From contig WTXI01000104.1 of NCBI GenBank assembly GCA_022376515.1, positions 55,931 to 119,930 on the forward strand: a DNA stretch of 64,000 bases. Reading direction: 5' to 3'. Numbering within the stretch: position 1 is the stretch's first letter; the number at the start of each line of letters is the position of its first letter. This DNA is from Lactifluus volemus. Its lineage: Eukaryota; Basidiomycota; Agaricomycetes; Russulales; Russulaceae. Shown here in pieces: positions 21,541 through 31,855 of this stretch. The notes beneath the pieces are model-generated. The model did not search any database. It was given only the letters and a program-made list of their open reading frames with translations, and was not told the DNA's origin. A program made the position numbers and the translations under genes.

Positions 21541-23818
21541 CTATGAATCCCAGATGTGCTCCAACATTTCCAGGTCATGTTCCACTTCAATAACTGCTGA
21601 AACAGTTGCTCCCTCCGGCCTCCACGGGGTATTGAAAATGAAGGGATATCGCACCTGTTTTATTTTACCACATAAATCATAACCTATGACCAGAAAGGAT
21701 CCATCATTAAGACCACCCCGCACCGGAGTCATCGTCTTCTTCACCATGATGTTCGTATCACAAATATCCCCGTGCACAAAGCCAGCCTGATGCAATTGCT
21801 GCAAGCATTGTCTGACATTCTCCGAAAAAACGCCGCGAGCATCTTGATGGTCCTCCGATAACAAGTCCAACGTCCGGTTGTCTTTCAAGTTGAACAAGGT
21901 CGCATAATCTGCACCGACATCATCCATCACAACCATGTAAAATTCTGCATGGAGGGGTTCGACAGCATGAAGTTTCGGCGCAAAGCCTTTCGCAGCAAGA
22001 AACTCATGGGCTTCTTTGCAATAGCTAGTAACAAATTTAATGCAGATTGGAGGGCCATCGACGTCGTCCATGCCGACCATACAGCCGAAGAACAGGTTGC
22101 TATTCTCCATATGGGAGACTATAGGAAAGATTTATATGGGAAAGATTCTCCATATGGGAAAGATTTTCCATATGGGAAACGTACTTGAAGCGAATTTCCG
22201 AACCATCCCGAGATATAAAAGAGGTTGGGTACGGATGAGCCGGATTACGCAGAGGCGAAGTTGGATCGGCGCTATATTCCCGATAATAGGCCTCTAGAGA
22301 ATGAATTGCGAGTCGTAGAGCTCCAAGGTGGCGCAATAGCATGAGTTCCATCTTGATATTGGTAGGGTGATAATGACACGGAATAACAGTGGACAGTAAC
22401 TGTATAACCGGATGATCGGTCCATGCAGCACCAGCAAAGTAGACATAAGGGCCTGGATGGTATAAGATATTAACAAACTGAAGCTGATATTAAAAGGAAT
22501 CTACAAACCGAAAGTAACCACGATTATGCAAGGTAGAACGGAATTTGGATGTTCAGTGGCAAGATTCCGCGTGGCCCTAAAGAAACAGTGGTTGGCTTGA
22601 TCAAACGGCTCCCCACCCATGGACCCGACTTCATCCTCGAGTTCGGCGATCAAAAATCTGTATTGACCAATTGACAGATCACCATCGGTCATAAAATTCT
22701 TGTCAATCATCGTCGGGTTTATGGGTATCTCATGGTCTCTGAATGTGGTCAGAAGAGCTTTTCGTCTTTCGTACGCCGATTCGTAGATATCCGCCATGGC
22801 CACCACGAATGCAAAAAGAAATTCCCTGTCGTCAAGTGTCGGTTGGCAGTTCTTGGCGTCATCGATGAATTTCCCAAAAATGGGATCGAGCAGACCCAGC
22901 GGCAATGGCCCCCCACCAGTCGAAGGAGCTGGAGACCATCGCCTCAGGAATTTCTGCCGGTCCCGACCTACCTGGTCGGTAGGTTTTACTGGGAGTTTAT
23001 ATGCAGATGGCGGTGGCCCTGAGGTACGAGAGGGTGCGCGTTGACGGAATAATGAGCAAGGTCAAACCAGAGTCGATATAATACTCACCTTGGCCCGGAG
23101 CAACCGCAACGACATGGGCATGATTGATATCAAGCTCCGAGGGGAACACGTCCGACAATAACTTTTCCGATCTCAACTTCGGTCCAGTAGTTGGGTTCTT
23201 GGAAGGAAGATCGTCGATAGGAAAGGAAACCTGCACAAGTCGATATTCTTCGCATCAACATTGCCCAAAGACGATGGGTTTTTTTCCTTGATCCGATCTT
23301 TGAGGATGCTGATATTTCTGTCTTTGGAATCTTGACGGTGAAAGTCCTATCTGGGGCGTCACCGTAAAGAAAGCAGTTGAGAGAGAGAAGTTGTGTGGGA
23401 TCAAGAACTGTGGAGAGGGGAGATGAAGCCGAGGAGTTAGTAGGGGGTTGAAAAAATGCCATTAGTTTCGCTTATACCGAACAAGGCGTACGCACTTACC
23501 AACCGTTGGCGGTTTCACCACGAGGTGTGAGTGTTTTCGGGGAAGGGTTTCAAAGACTTCCGACAGCTCTTCTACAGGCTGTAACAGTTTATCACCAACG
23601 ATGTTTCCGATGTTCTCTTTTAGACTTTCGTCAACCAGGAGAGAAACCTTCCAGAGAACGAGAGCATCGGCATCGACGTTTTGAAAGGTGTGACTCTTTT
23701 TCTCCTTGATTGCGTCCTTCAGGGCGCTGATATTCTTAGTATCCGCAATCTCGATCGTGAAGATGTTGGGGTGATCTGCACCGAGAACCAAGCAGTTTAT
23801 CTCGAGCGTATTAGACAT
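21541..23818 (-). pseudogene. Double Crinkler-header protein with kinase-like domain, frameshifted
   Basis: Minus-strand, about five exons. Exon 1 (23818-23500) encodes a ubiquitin-like Crinkler (CRN) header: INCLVLGADHPNIFTIEIAD, then ISALKDAIKEKKSHTF and ALVLWKVSLLVD. After an intron (23499-23408, branch-like CTAAC, acceptor CCACAG) a second header follows: LLSLNCFLYGDAPDRTFTVK and FPIDDLPSKN. Next come a linker, PLGLLDPIFGKF, and a basidiomycete kinase-like domain with the catalytic loop HQAGFVHGDICDTNIM and YDLCG in place of DFG. The second header holds two single-base losses (an A in KTEN near 23325, a G in the TGG of LWQVSFP near 23235). The HGD catalytic motif is kept. CRN proteins are known as oomycete effectors and as toxin-like conflict proteins in fungi; the function here is inferred. 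The first header and the kinase part are intact. Confidence 0.75.
22109..22185. repeat. 18-bp tandem repeat at an exon-intron junction
   Basis: About four imperfect copies of CCATATGGGAAAGATTNT in a row. On the minus strand they fill the last intron of the Crinkler/kinase-like gene, between GTACGTTTCC and TTCCTATAG, and one copy extends into the following exon. Confidence 0.7.
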
Positions 23819-23949
23819 AGCGGTGATTAGCCAGACGTGTAGGCGATAGTAGCCAGAGATGAATTTGAAAGCAAAGACTTAAGTGGGATCAGTGGGCACT
23901 GGGCGCCGGTGACCGTGACTGGGTTCAGAACAGTCACGTGATAGTAACT

Positions 23950-25455
23950 GATTTGGTATTAACTCTGCTAATCTCTAGTAATTAGCATCGAAGCTCTCCC
24001 AGACGATGTCCTCCTGGACATCTTTCACTTATATCAAAGGGGTACGTACAGGTACTTGCCGCATCGGTTGCGCATCGTGATGCACGTTTGCCGAAGATGG
24101 AGATACATCTTGTTTGCATTTCCGCGTCACCTTGATTTGTATCTCGAATGCAACGCGACCACACGCGTTGGGAGAACACTACTACTAATATTTTTTGGCC
24201 ATGCTTGCCCATCGCCACCAGAGATACATGGACAAGGAAATGGCCAGTCTTTTTCGGTGATAACATCATTGCCTCACTCGAGCGTCATGATCGCGTGTGC
24301 GAAATCGAGCTTTATCATCTAACAGGTCCTCATTTAATTGGAACAATTCTCGAGAGTGATGCAGGTGCCATTTCCAGCGCTGACATCCCTTAAACTGGAT
24401 TTCGGAGACACGTTGGTGCCGCCGCCGGTGCTTGATACCTTCCTTGGCGGACTCGGATCTGCCCTGCATCTACAACGTCTCATCTTGGGCGGTATTCCAG
24501 TTTCAGTACTGTCGAAACTTCTTCCATGTTGCCATGATCTTGTCCAAATCCAACTTACCAGAATACCCCATACCGGTTACATCTCACCCGAAGCGATGGC
24601 TACCACCTGTCCGCATTGGCCAAGCTTGAAGTCCTTGACATTATCCCCAGCTTCTCGTCCTCATCGACCTCCACTTCCATCAACACGAATTATCCTTCTC
24701 ACCCTCACCTGTTTTGAGTTCCACAGCAATAGCGAGTACTTCGAAGACCTCTTCGTTCTGATCGACACTCCTTCCATTAGCTCCGTTGAAACCGACAAAG
24801 TTCTTCAATTGGCTTGTTTTCGACAATTCCTCCAGTTTGTCGGTCGCACAAAGGTGCTCAGTTCATTCAAGAGAGCAAAGCTGTTCCTCGACAAGAGTAT
24901 GGCCGAATCTCCGATCGTCGTCATCTACCCGTAAATCCTGGGGCCAATCTACATATCTTCATGTCGTCCGACTGACTCGATTGACAAGTGTCGGGTTAAA
25001 CACAAATATGCGAAAGGTTTTCGATTTTCCTCTCCAATGTGGAAGAATGTAGCGTGGGGTGGACTCAGCAGCGGACACGTCCACTTGAAGATGAGATGGA
25101 TCACACTCAGTGGCTGGAACGTTTTTCTCGCCAATTCAACTCTGTGCAGAGCCTAGCAATACCATCCGAACTAGATTCGCTTATTGCCCACGCGCTGAAA
25201 GACCTTACTGAAGATCGGGTTATGGAGGTGTTACCTGCCTTGCGTACCCTTTCTGTTACTAGACAGAATATCCCTGGCCTCTTTAAACCATTAATCACCG
25301 CACGCCAGCTATCCAACCACACTGTTACTCTCAAATGGCGATATCGGATCCCCAGTTGTACCCTCAGTCCTCGACGCTACCTGGGCTGTGCTCCTACATT
25401 TCATGCTGTGGGCTCGTTATTGGGTCTTTTCTTCTATCCCCCGAGGAAATTATAA
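23950..25455 (+). pseudogene. F-box protein pseudogene, copy F, 5'-truncated
   Basis: Homology to copies I and J starts inside their first intron (GATTTGGTATTAACTCTGC) near 23950, so promoter and exon 1 are missing. Exon 2 begins IEALPDDVLLDIF at about 23987 and keeps HVCRRWRYILFAFPRHLDLY. The frame then breaks repeatedly: an extra 8 nt near 24180 (ACTACTACTAATATTTTTT), a lost base near 24602, a short deletion near 24640, and more disruption at 24905-24990. The last open part, 25039-25330, keeps PLITARQLSNHTVTLK. It belongs to the two-exon subfamily with I and J. A dead copy beyond doubt. Confidence 0.85.
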
Positions 25456-25719
25456 TAATTGACCTTTTATGCCTCGCTCCCACTTGATGACAATCCCATC
25501 TGTACTACCTCTCTTTATCTCTCCTAGATCATGTACTATCTCTCACGATTCACCCATGGCATAAACAAGTGTCTTGACACGTGCTCCTTACTAGTGTATA
25601 TCCGTTATGACTACGATACCACTTGCGATAACATAATCCTCAAATTTCGTCCAGTACTAGTACATCGACTGTAACTGAGGATCGGTACCTTTACTGTCAC
25701 CATCGTATCGTGCCATACC
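25335..25719 (+). repeat. Duplicated 3' flank module, copy F
   Basis: Matches 20605-21045 (copy E), ending GTACTAGTACATCGACTGTAACTGAGG and CATACCGCCGCC. It abuts the GMC oxidoreductase remnant. Confidence 0.65.
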
Positions 25720-26674
25720 GCCGCCGGGACGAACTTCTTAAATTTGAGAAAGTACCTAGGTTATCACGAACTCAGCATCGACCCATACCCACTAAAAGGT
25801 ACTGGCGCACCTGTGGAAGTCCTTGTATGCCCATGATTCTGCCCCTTTCCCACCTAGACGGGCCCATTCGTCGTAGTCTGACAGGTTGCCGTAACGCGTG
25901 ATAGCATGTAGACCATCAGCAGAAACTCTTAGCTCTACGTTGCAGGAACTAACACCTGTGCGTTGATAGAGGAACCTGAAGACGGTGGATAAAAGAAAAC
26001 GATCAATACCAATAATCAAACGCACAACCACCAAGCATTATTGCTGAGGTATTCGGAAATGAGCCATGGGTCTCCAAAGCATAAGTCTGTGCTTACCTCG
26101 TGGCCAATAATGTCTTCTTCCGCCCGAGTTCGGTTGTGGGGTGGTGAACAAATCGAAGACTTTCAAAGCTCTTATAATCAAAGTAAACGCCGAAGGAACT
26201 TGAATCCTCACGTATGGATCCTTAACAACGCTGAGAACTGGCTGCCTGTCACCCGCAGTGGCACAGATGGAGGTAATATATGCGCCTTTAACCAGCCTCC
26301 AACAGAAGGACGCGTAAATTGGGGTCTTCAATAAGACGGGAGGCAAGAGCACAGCCTGCCGTACCTGTAAATGATGAGAGGTCATATCTCGGCTCCTCGA
26401 CAAGACGTCTGGCTACATACGTCCACCCACAATGACCACATCATCAAAGTCACCCTGAGTTTTTACTCGTCATATTGTTAGTAGCATCACCGACAAGCTT
26501 TCCAACCCTTCGCGGATCCTTCTGGATCCCATTTCTCTTTGGATGGCCAATAGTGGCGACGGTGTGGATCCCAACCAAAACGAGGGTTGCACTGAATAAC
26601 ACACGACGGCTGAGGTCCGTGTCTCTGCCCGTGTATTTGACAAGGAGAGCCCCGGTCATGGCTTTGGCGAACAT
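25720..26674 (-). pseudogene. GMC oxidoreductase remnant, copy 1
   Basis: Read from 26674: a membrane-anchor N-terminus (MTGALLVKYTGRDTDLSRR), then KDPRRVGKLVGDATNN, DFDDVVIVGG (FAD-binding Rossmann strand), GTAGCALASRLIEDPNLR with LLLEAG, FTTPQPNSGGRRHYWPRGK and SDYDEWARLGGKGAESWAY, in order with short introns between. Homology ends near 25720, so the FAD-domain remainder, the substrate domain and the catalytic histidines are missing. Intact relatives (aryl-alcohol and similar oxidases) run to about 600 residues. The LGG motif after WPRGK is disrupted. Same strand and order as the copy at 34.4-35.6 kb, and the two share flanks. Confidence 0.8.
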
Positions 26675-27160
26675 GTGATAGCGCGGCGAGCGCGGCGGGC
26701 CCAGTGCGAAAGAGACTACTTGGGAAGGAAGACTAACGTTATTATGGTTGGACGTAAGGCACACCGTAGAGCGTTTGGGCAGCATGACGATGCGCAGTGT
26801 CAACACTTCTACCCCGTGCCCAATCGATGAGCTTGCGCCGTTCAGCATATATGAAGTTCCAAGCGGCGGCCGCAGTAGTCGACCGCTCGAGTCCAGAGCA
26901 CCCGCCGCCACCACCAGATTCACGTGGTTGATGTGTTGACGCACTGGCAAGCCGACTTGGAGCGACGACCCCCGAAAAAAAAACGGAATTGAGCAAGGCA
27001 ACAACAAGGTCACAAGTTTCACGTGAATCTATGCGGCCTAAGTGTGATTACCTCCGCCTGTCGCAGGGATTTTTGTAGTACTGTACTGTACCGTACACCC
27101 ACACAAGCAAGTGAGTAGCCCAACTGAATTTGACGCGTGGTGCTGGGAAGAAGAACTCAT
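26675..27160. other. 5' flank of GMC remnant
   Basis: 26740-26870 matches 35690-35815 (GTAAGGCACA.CG.AGAGC.TTTGGG, GATGCGCAGTGTCAA), so the duplication includes the upstream region. Nothing else was recognised. Confidence 0.5.
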
Positions 27161-28194
27161 TCTTTCCAGTTGCAAAGGGAAACAACCGCAAAGTGGGCCC
27201 TGAGGCCTGAGGCCTGAGCGCTGAGCGCTGATCCCTGAGGCGACGCGACATTTATTGACGTCGCTAAGGGCAAGCGACAGCGACGGCTCTTGCCGACACG
27301 ACATCCTCCTTATCGTGCCTTTTTTTTTTTGGCGAGGTCGCCTCTCCCCCTGTCGCCGCCCACACTCTCGCGTCCTCGCTGTCCTCGCCTTCCCCTCTCT
27401 TGCCCTTCTCTCTGATGCATCCTCTCTGGTGCCGCCGTTGCCTGCCCTCTGGCGCCACGCTGCCGTTGCAAGCTCTCCCACCGCTGAGTTTGTCTGTGGG
27501 CATGGGCCACGCCGGTGCGTCTGAATTATTTTTTTGGACTTCTCCCACTGACTTTTCTTCCTTCCCTTACATCCCCCTGCTTCTTGGGATGAGCTCGCAT
27601 CCACCCATGCCACTGAGGGGAGGGGTTCACGCTTTGACGGTCAACGGCATCAACGTCGTGCAGGCATCGCTATAGCGGCTGTCTGAACGCCTGACGCCAG
27701 TGACTGGCACTATTGCGTGGCACTCTCCTTTGTCGTTTGCCTCGTCGCCTCCTGTATCACCTTCACCATCGCCCGTTCTCCTGTCACCTCCGCCGTCGCC
27801 TCGCGTCCACCCACTGGCACGGAGGGGGGTCGTTTGCACCGTGTAGACGGTCCATGGGTGTCACGGTTGCTTGGGTGACTTGTGCTATCGTCGCCCGGGT
27901 TCCCCTGTTCCCTCCCTACTCTGTGTGGCCCTTGCCATCCTCCCCTCGCTGCTGTTGCTGCCACCACTGCTGTCCCGACGGTCGCCCTGCGACACTGCCC
28001 TTGCGGCATCCCTGCAGCCCCCCACCACCACTCAAGGCCCGCAGCCAAGAACTTGGCACTCACGTGCCTTTGAACATTTTGCAACCTCAACTCCCTCTAC
28101 TGTATGAGGCATGCGAGGTGACAGCCTCGGTATTGACCACATATGAGATCGTTTTCCGATCTTGTGCTCTTTATTACCGGATTTAATCTACACC
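27161..28194. other. GC-rich, pyrimidine-rich gene-free region
   Basis: CpG- and CT-rich sequence with accidental open frames on both strands and a short CCTGAGG tandem motif at 27198-27242. No recognisable domain. Composition resembles 13061-13620. Confidence 0.5.
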
Positions 28195-28325
28195 TAGATC
28201 CAGTACAAATTCTAGAGCACCTAGAAAATTGAGTTCAAACGAGGAATCGGCTAGGATGCCTAGTAGCTGTCACTAGAAATGGTAAGCTGGTGACAGCTAG
28301 TTACCGCTAGCGTTACTAGCACTCA
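28195..28325 (-). repeat. MITE-like element with 13-bp hairpin, copy 2
   Basis: TAGCTGTCACTAG at 28264-28276 pairs with CTGGTGACAGCTA at 28287-28299 (12 of 13). The left part is the reverse complement of 2245-2335. Confidence 0.65.
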
Positions 28326-28372
28326 AGTAGGTTTTGCATTTTGCTGATGAATGTGCCTCGTGTGAATCCATG

Positions 28373-28440
28373 AGCACAGCCTCTCTGTGGGTTCTATATA
28401 TACCTATACCCCTATCGTCTTTGCTAAATCCTCAACGCCA
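28373..28440 (+). promoter_or_regulatory. F-box promoter cassette, copy H
   Basis: AGCACAGCCTCTCTGTGGG at 28373-28391 and CTATATATA at 28394-28402. The upstream GTGCTGTGCAC motif is replaced by diverged sequence. Confidence 0.68.
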
Positions 28441-28543
28441 CTATTGGTGGGTTCCCCCAAGTGTGTATAGACCCTTCACTGGTCCTATTTGATTTGGCAT
28501 TGACTAATCTCGAATTAGTAGTCTCACTGGGACTCCACAGCTC

Positions 28544-30201
28544 ATGAACTGTGAATCCTCTATTCCTATGGGCTTCAAGAAAAGAAAGAATATCATGCGT
28601 CATGGAGAAGAACATCTTTCTTCTCCAAGTCGACAAGGACTTGGTGCGTCTCGTATCCTGCCGCTATGAATAACCACTGATTTGTAGTACCGTGCAGACC
28701 AGTTTGATCCCCCACGCCTCACCATCGAATCTCTCTCTACAGATATCCTCCTGGACGTCTTTTACTTCTATCAAAGGGGTCCGTATGGGTACTTGCCTCG
28801 TCGGTGGCATATCCTGGTGCACGTTTGCCGAAGATGGCGATACACCGTCTTTGCATTTCCGCATCATCTTGACTTGTATCTCGAATGCACCGCAAACACG
28901 CGTGTAAAGAGGACACTGGATGTTTGGCCATTCTTGCCGATCGTCGTCAGAGATACATGGACAAGGAAATGGCCGGTGTCCTTCGGTGATAATATCATTG
29001 CTGCCCTCGAGCGTCATGATTGCATGTGCGAAATCGAGCTCTATCATCTACCATGTCCTCTATTGGAACAATTCTCGAGAGCGATGCAGGTCCCATTTCC
29101 GGCACTGAAACTGCTTAAACTGGAACTCGCAGACAAGTCGGTGCCGGCGCCGGTGCTTCCCAATACCTTCCTTGGTGAATCAGTCCCGCGACTACAGCGT
29201 CTCACCTTGTCTGGCATTCCATTTCCCACATTACCCAAAGTTCTTCAATCTTGCCATGACCTTGTCGAAATCCGACTTACCCGAATTCTTAATACCGGTT
29301 ACATTTCACCTAAATCGATCGCCTCAGCCCTGTCCGCAATGGCCAAGCTTGAAGTCCTTGACATTGGATTCGAATCACCGGCTTCTCGAGCTGATCGACA
29401 TCCACTTCCATCGACACGCGTTGTCTTGCCTTCTCTCACCCGTTGGATTTCCACGGCGCCAGCGAGTACTTCGAAGACCTCATCGCTCGGATCGACACAC
29501 CTTCCGTTAGATTCGTCAAAACAGAGTTCTTCAATCAGCTCTTTTTTTACATCCCACAATTCCTCCAGTTTGTCGATCGTACAAAGTCGCTTAGGTCATT
29601 CAAGCGAGCGGATCTGGTCCTCGATAAGCGTATGGCCAAAATCCTCCATTATTGTGATTCTCTTGATTCTTCCAAAAAGTCTGCCAGTGAGGCACATCTA
29701 CAAATCCAAATTTTGTGCGATGCATTGGATTGGCAAGTCTCGAGTTTAGCACAAGTATGTGCGGAGCTTTCGATATTCCTTTCCAATGTGGCCCTATGTA
29801 ACTTGAAGTGGACTCAGAATTGGCGTGAAGACAATCGCACGCAATGGCTGGAAGACATGGATCACACTGAATGGCTTGAGCTATTCCGCCCATTTACTTC
29901 TGTGTGGGGCCTAGAAATATCATCCAACCTACAAATGCTCATAGTCCCTGCGCTGCAAGAGCTCATTGGAGAACGGGTAATGGAGGTGTTACCTGCGCTG
30001 CGTACCCTTTCTGTTCTTATATCGGAAAGCCCCTTTCCACTGGAAATCGACCGTGACCGTCAAAAGGAACAAAAGGAACAAAAGGAACAAAAGGAACAAA
30101 AGGAACAAAAGGAAGACCCCATTCATCAATTCATCACCGCGCGCCAGCTATCCAACCACCCTGTCTATCTCAGTCTGGGATCCGTCGCCCCAATGTTCTG
30201 A
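28544..30201 (+). pseudogene. F-box protein, copy H, one frameshift and lost start
   Basis: The conserved exon-1 ATG is GTG here (GGTGGGTTCCCC near 28447). An in-frame ATG in exon 2 at 28544 could replace it (exons 28544-28643 and 28698-30201). Exon 3 reads DQFDPPRLTIESLSTDILLD, with LS in place of LP in the F-box. One base is missing near 29441 (CTCACCCGTTGG versus CTCACCCAGTTGG), moving the frame into 29443-30201, which is then open to the end. The C-terminus contains a 9-nt tandem insertion encoding KEQ repeats (30062-30113) just before the conserved HQFITARQLSNHP. With a single frameshift, sequencing error or very recent loss are both possible. Confidence 0.8.
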
Positions 30202-30770
30202 TGACGATATTGGACTGAGGGTACAACCCTTTTGACATCTGGCAGTCTTCGATGCCACCTTCCCCCCCCCCCTTTTTTTTTTTTTTTTCATGACGTGAGC
30301 TCATTTCTGGGCCAGTCTTGCCTTCTATCCCCCGAAGACCTTTTATGCCCCATGTTTGTTTTGCTTCCACTTGATGACAATCCCATCCATTCTTTATCTC
30401 TCCTAGATCGTGTGCTGCGCTCCACGCTCTGCCCATTGCACAAACAAGTGGCCGAATAGTTCCCTCATCTCATAGTTACCTCCATCATCTCCGCGTGCCG
30501 GTGGCCTCTCACTGCCCTCACCAGCTCCTGTCACCCCTCCCTTGCGATGGGCAGTGGATCGTGAAATCGCCAACAAAGCCCTGTGATCTAATCGTCAAAC
30601 GTTGATGGCTGGGGCCCCAGAGCTGGTATTCAGTGGTATGGAGGCATGGGGAGACTATTGGACTTGGGTGCGTCATGTTACTTGGTGCGAATGACATGTG
30701 CTCTTAAGAGTATATGCGTTATGACTAGTACGATACCGTCTTTTGTCCAATACTAGTTCATCGACTGGAA
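30202..30770 (+). repeat. Duplicated 3' flank module, copy H
   Basis: TGACGATATTGGACTGAGGG opens it, as after copy A. A C9/T16 homopolymer run interrupts it at 30264-30289. It continues to the GTTATGACTA and ACTAGTTCATCGACTGGAACTGA blocks. Confidence 0.65.
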
Positions 30771-30929
30771 CTGATACTGTACCATCGCATTTGTACCTGA
30801 TTCCATAGAGAAAGGACAAAATCCGGATAGGCGTGGATTGCGAAATTTCCGGTGAATCACGTCACACCTAATCAGTTCCACAACGCCTCCGATGAGACAA
30901 GACTCGGACCAGAAGTGTCGGCCTTTATT

Positions 30930-31600
30930 TGTCCAGGAACCACCCAATTTCAAGTTCCAAATGGCACGGAGGAATAAAAACGTTGTATGTATGCACTAAA
31001 TGGTTGATCCGTGGTGACTGTTGCAGAGACTGCCTACCTTTGCACATTTTGACCCCCCTCCTCTTGTTTTCCCACTTTCTTCTGTTCAAGGGACCAAGGG
31101 TGACAGCAGTGGCGAGCAGAAGCTTCTCCTCCTCGTTACCGCTGTTGCCTTTGGACGGAGTCAATCTCCAATTTTTTCTCTGTCCATTTCGCGACAGGTC
31201 TCTCCAATTCATCATCTCCTTGACCTGACGCAATCCGTTTACCAGGTCAAATCCGTTCTAGCCCTCTTTCTCTTTTCCCTTTTCGTGTTGCGTACATGTT
31301 AACTCCTTGCGCAATCTTGGGGCAGAGATTTTATTTTACTACCGTGACAATGCCATCTACGAATCATGTTACAACTTTAGTCCCGTTTTTCTCCGTCTCA
31401 GCATCCCGACCACTTCCAAGTTACTACAAGACAGTCTACATATGCCTCGAGGAATAAATGTCTAGGAATACTAGGAACGAGTGGATGGGTAAATGATTGA
31501 TTGTGTCTTCCCCAACAAGCTTCCTCCGTGCTCTGGTGGGAACGGCAATGGCACGTGTTTGTCGTCGGGGACTGAAAACAGGGCGTACTAGTTCAGTACA
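30930..31600 (+). repeat. Segmental repeat S1, copy 1
   Basis: Matches 40790-41330: CTCCGTCCATTTCGCGACAGG, CTCACGCAATCC, GTTACAACTTTAGTCCCGTTT, CATATGCCTCGAGGA, GATTGTG.CTTCCCCAACA and CGTCGGGGACTGAAAACAGGG. It lies directly upstream of copy I; the other copy lies directly downstream of copy J. No gene. Confidence 0.7.
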
Positions 31601-31627
31601 TCTGTAGATCCGAGTCATCCATTAACC

Positions 31628-31710
31628 AGTAGCTCAATCAGAAGTACATCTGTGCATGGGACTATGACAGCCTGAGAACATCTGTGATATCCCAATGTTT
31701 CCGGTTCTCC
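31628..31710 (+). other. tRNA-like relic upstream of copy I
   Basis: AGTAGCTCAATCAGAAG at 31628-31644 resembles a tRNA D-arm (box A), and CCGGTTCTCCC at 31701-31711 resembles box B. The same pair occurs at 38291-38365. It has an insertion relative to that copy and cannot fold as a full tRNA. Confidence 0.35.
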
Positions 31711-31762
31711 CTGTATAGTTTAAATGCACAACGTGTTGATCCATGAGGCCACATCGTGGGAA

Positions 31763-31855
31763 TGTGCTATGCACACGTGTGAAGACCAACTTGAAGAGGA
31801 CTCTCAGTGGGTCTATATAAACTCTTCCTCTGGTAAATCTTCAATGCCACTACCC
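31763..31855 (+). promoter_or_regulatory. F-box promoter cassette, copy I
   Basis: TGTGCTATGCACACGTGTGAAG at 31764-31785, GGACTCTCAGTGGG at 31798-31811 and CTATATAA at 31813-31820. Same layout as J, with the CACAG half changed to GAGGA. Confidence 0.62.

Noticed and set aside
27255..28090. Overlapping open frames in the GC-rich block
   Set aside because: Open on both strands, compositionally biased, no domain or splice structure.
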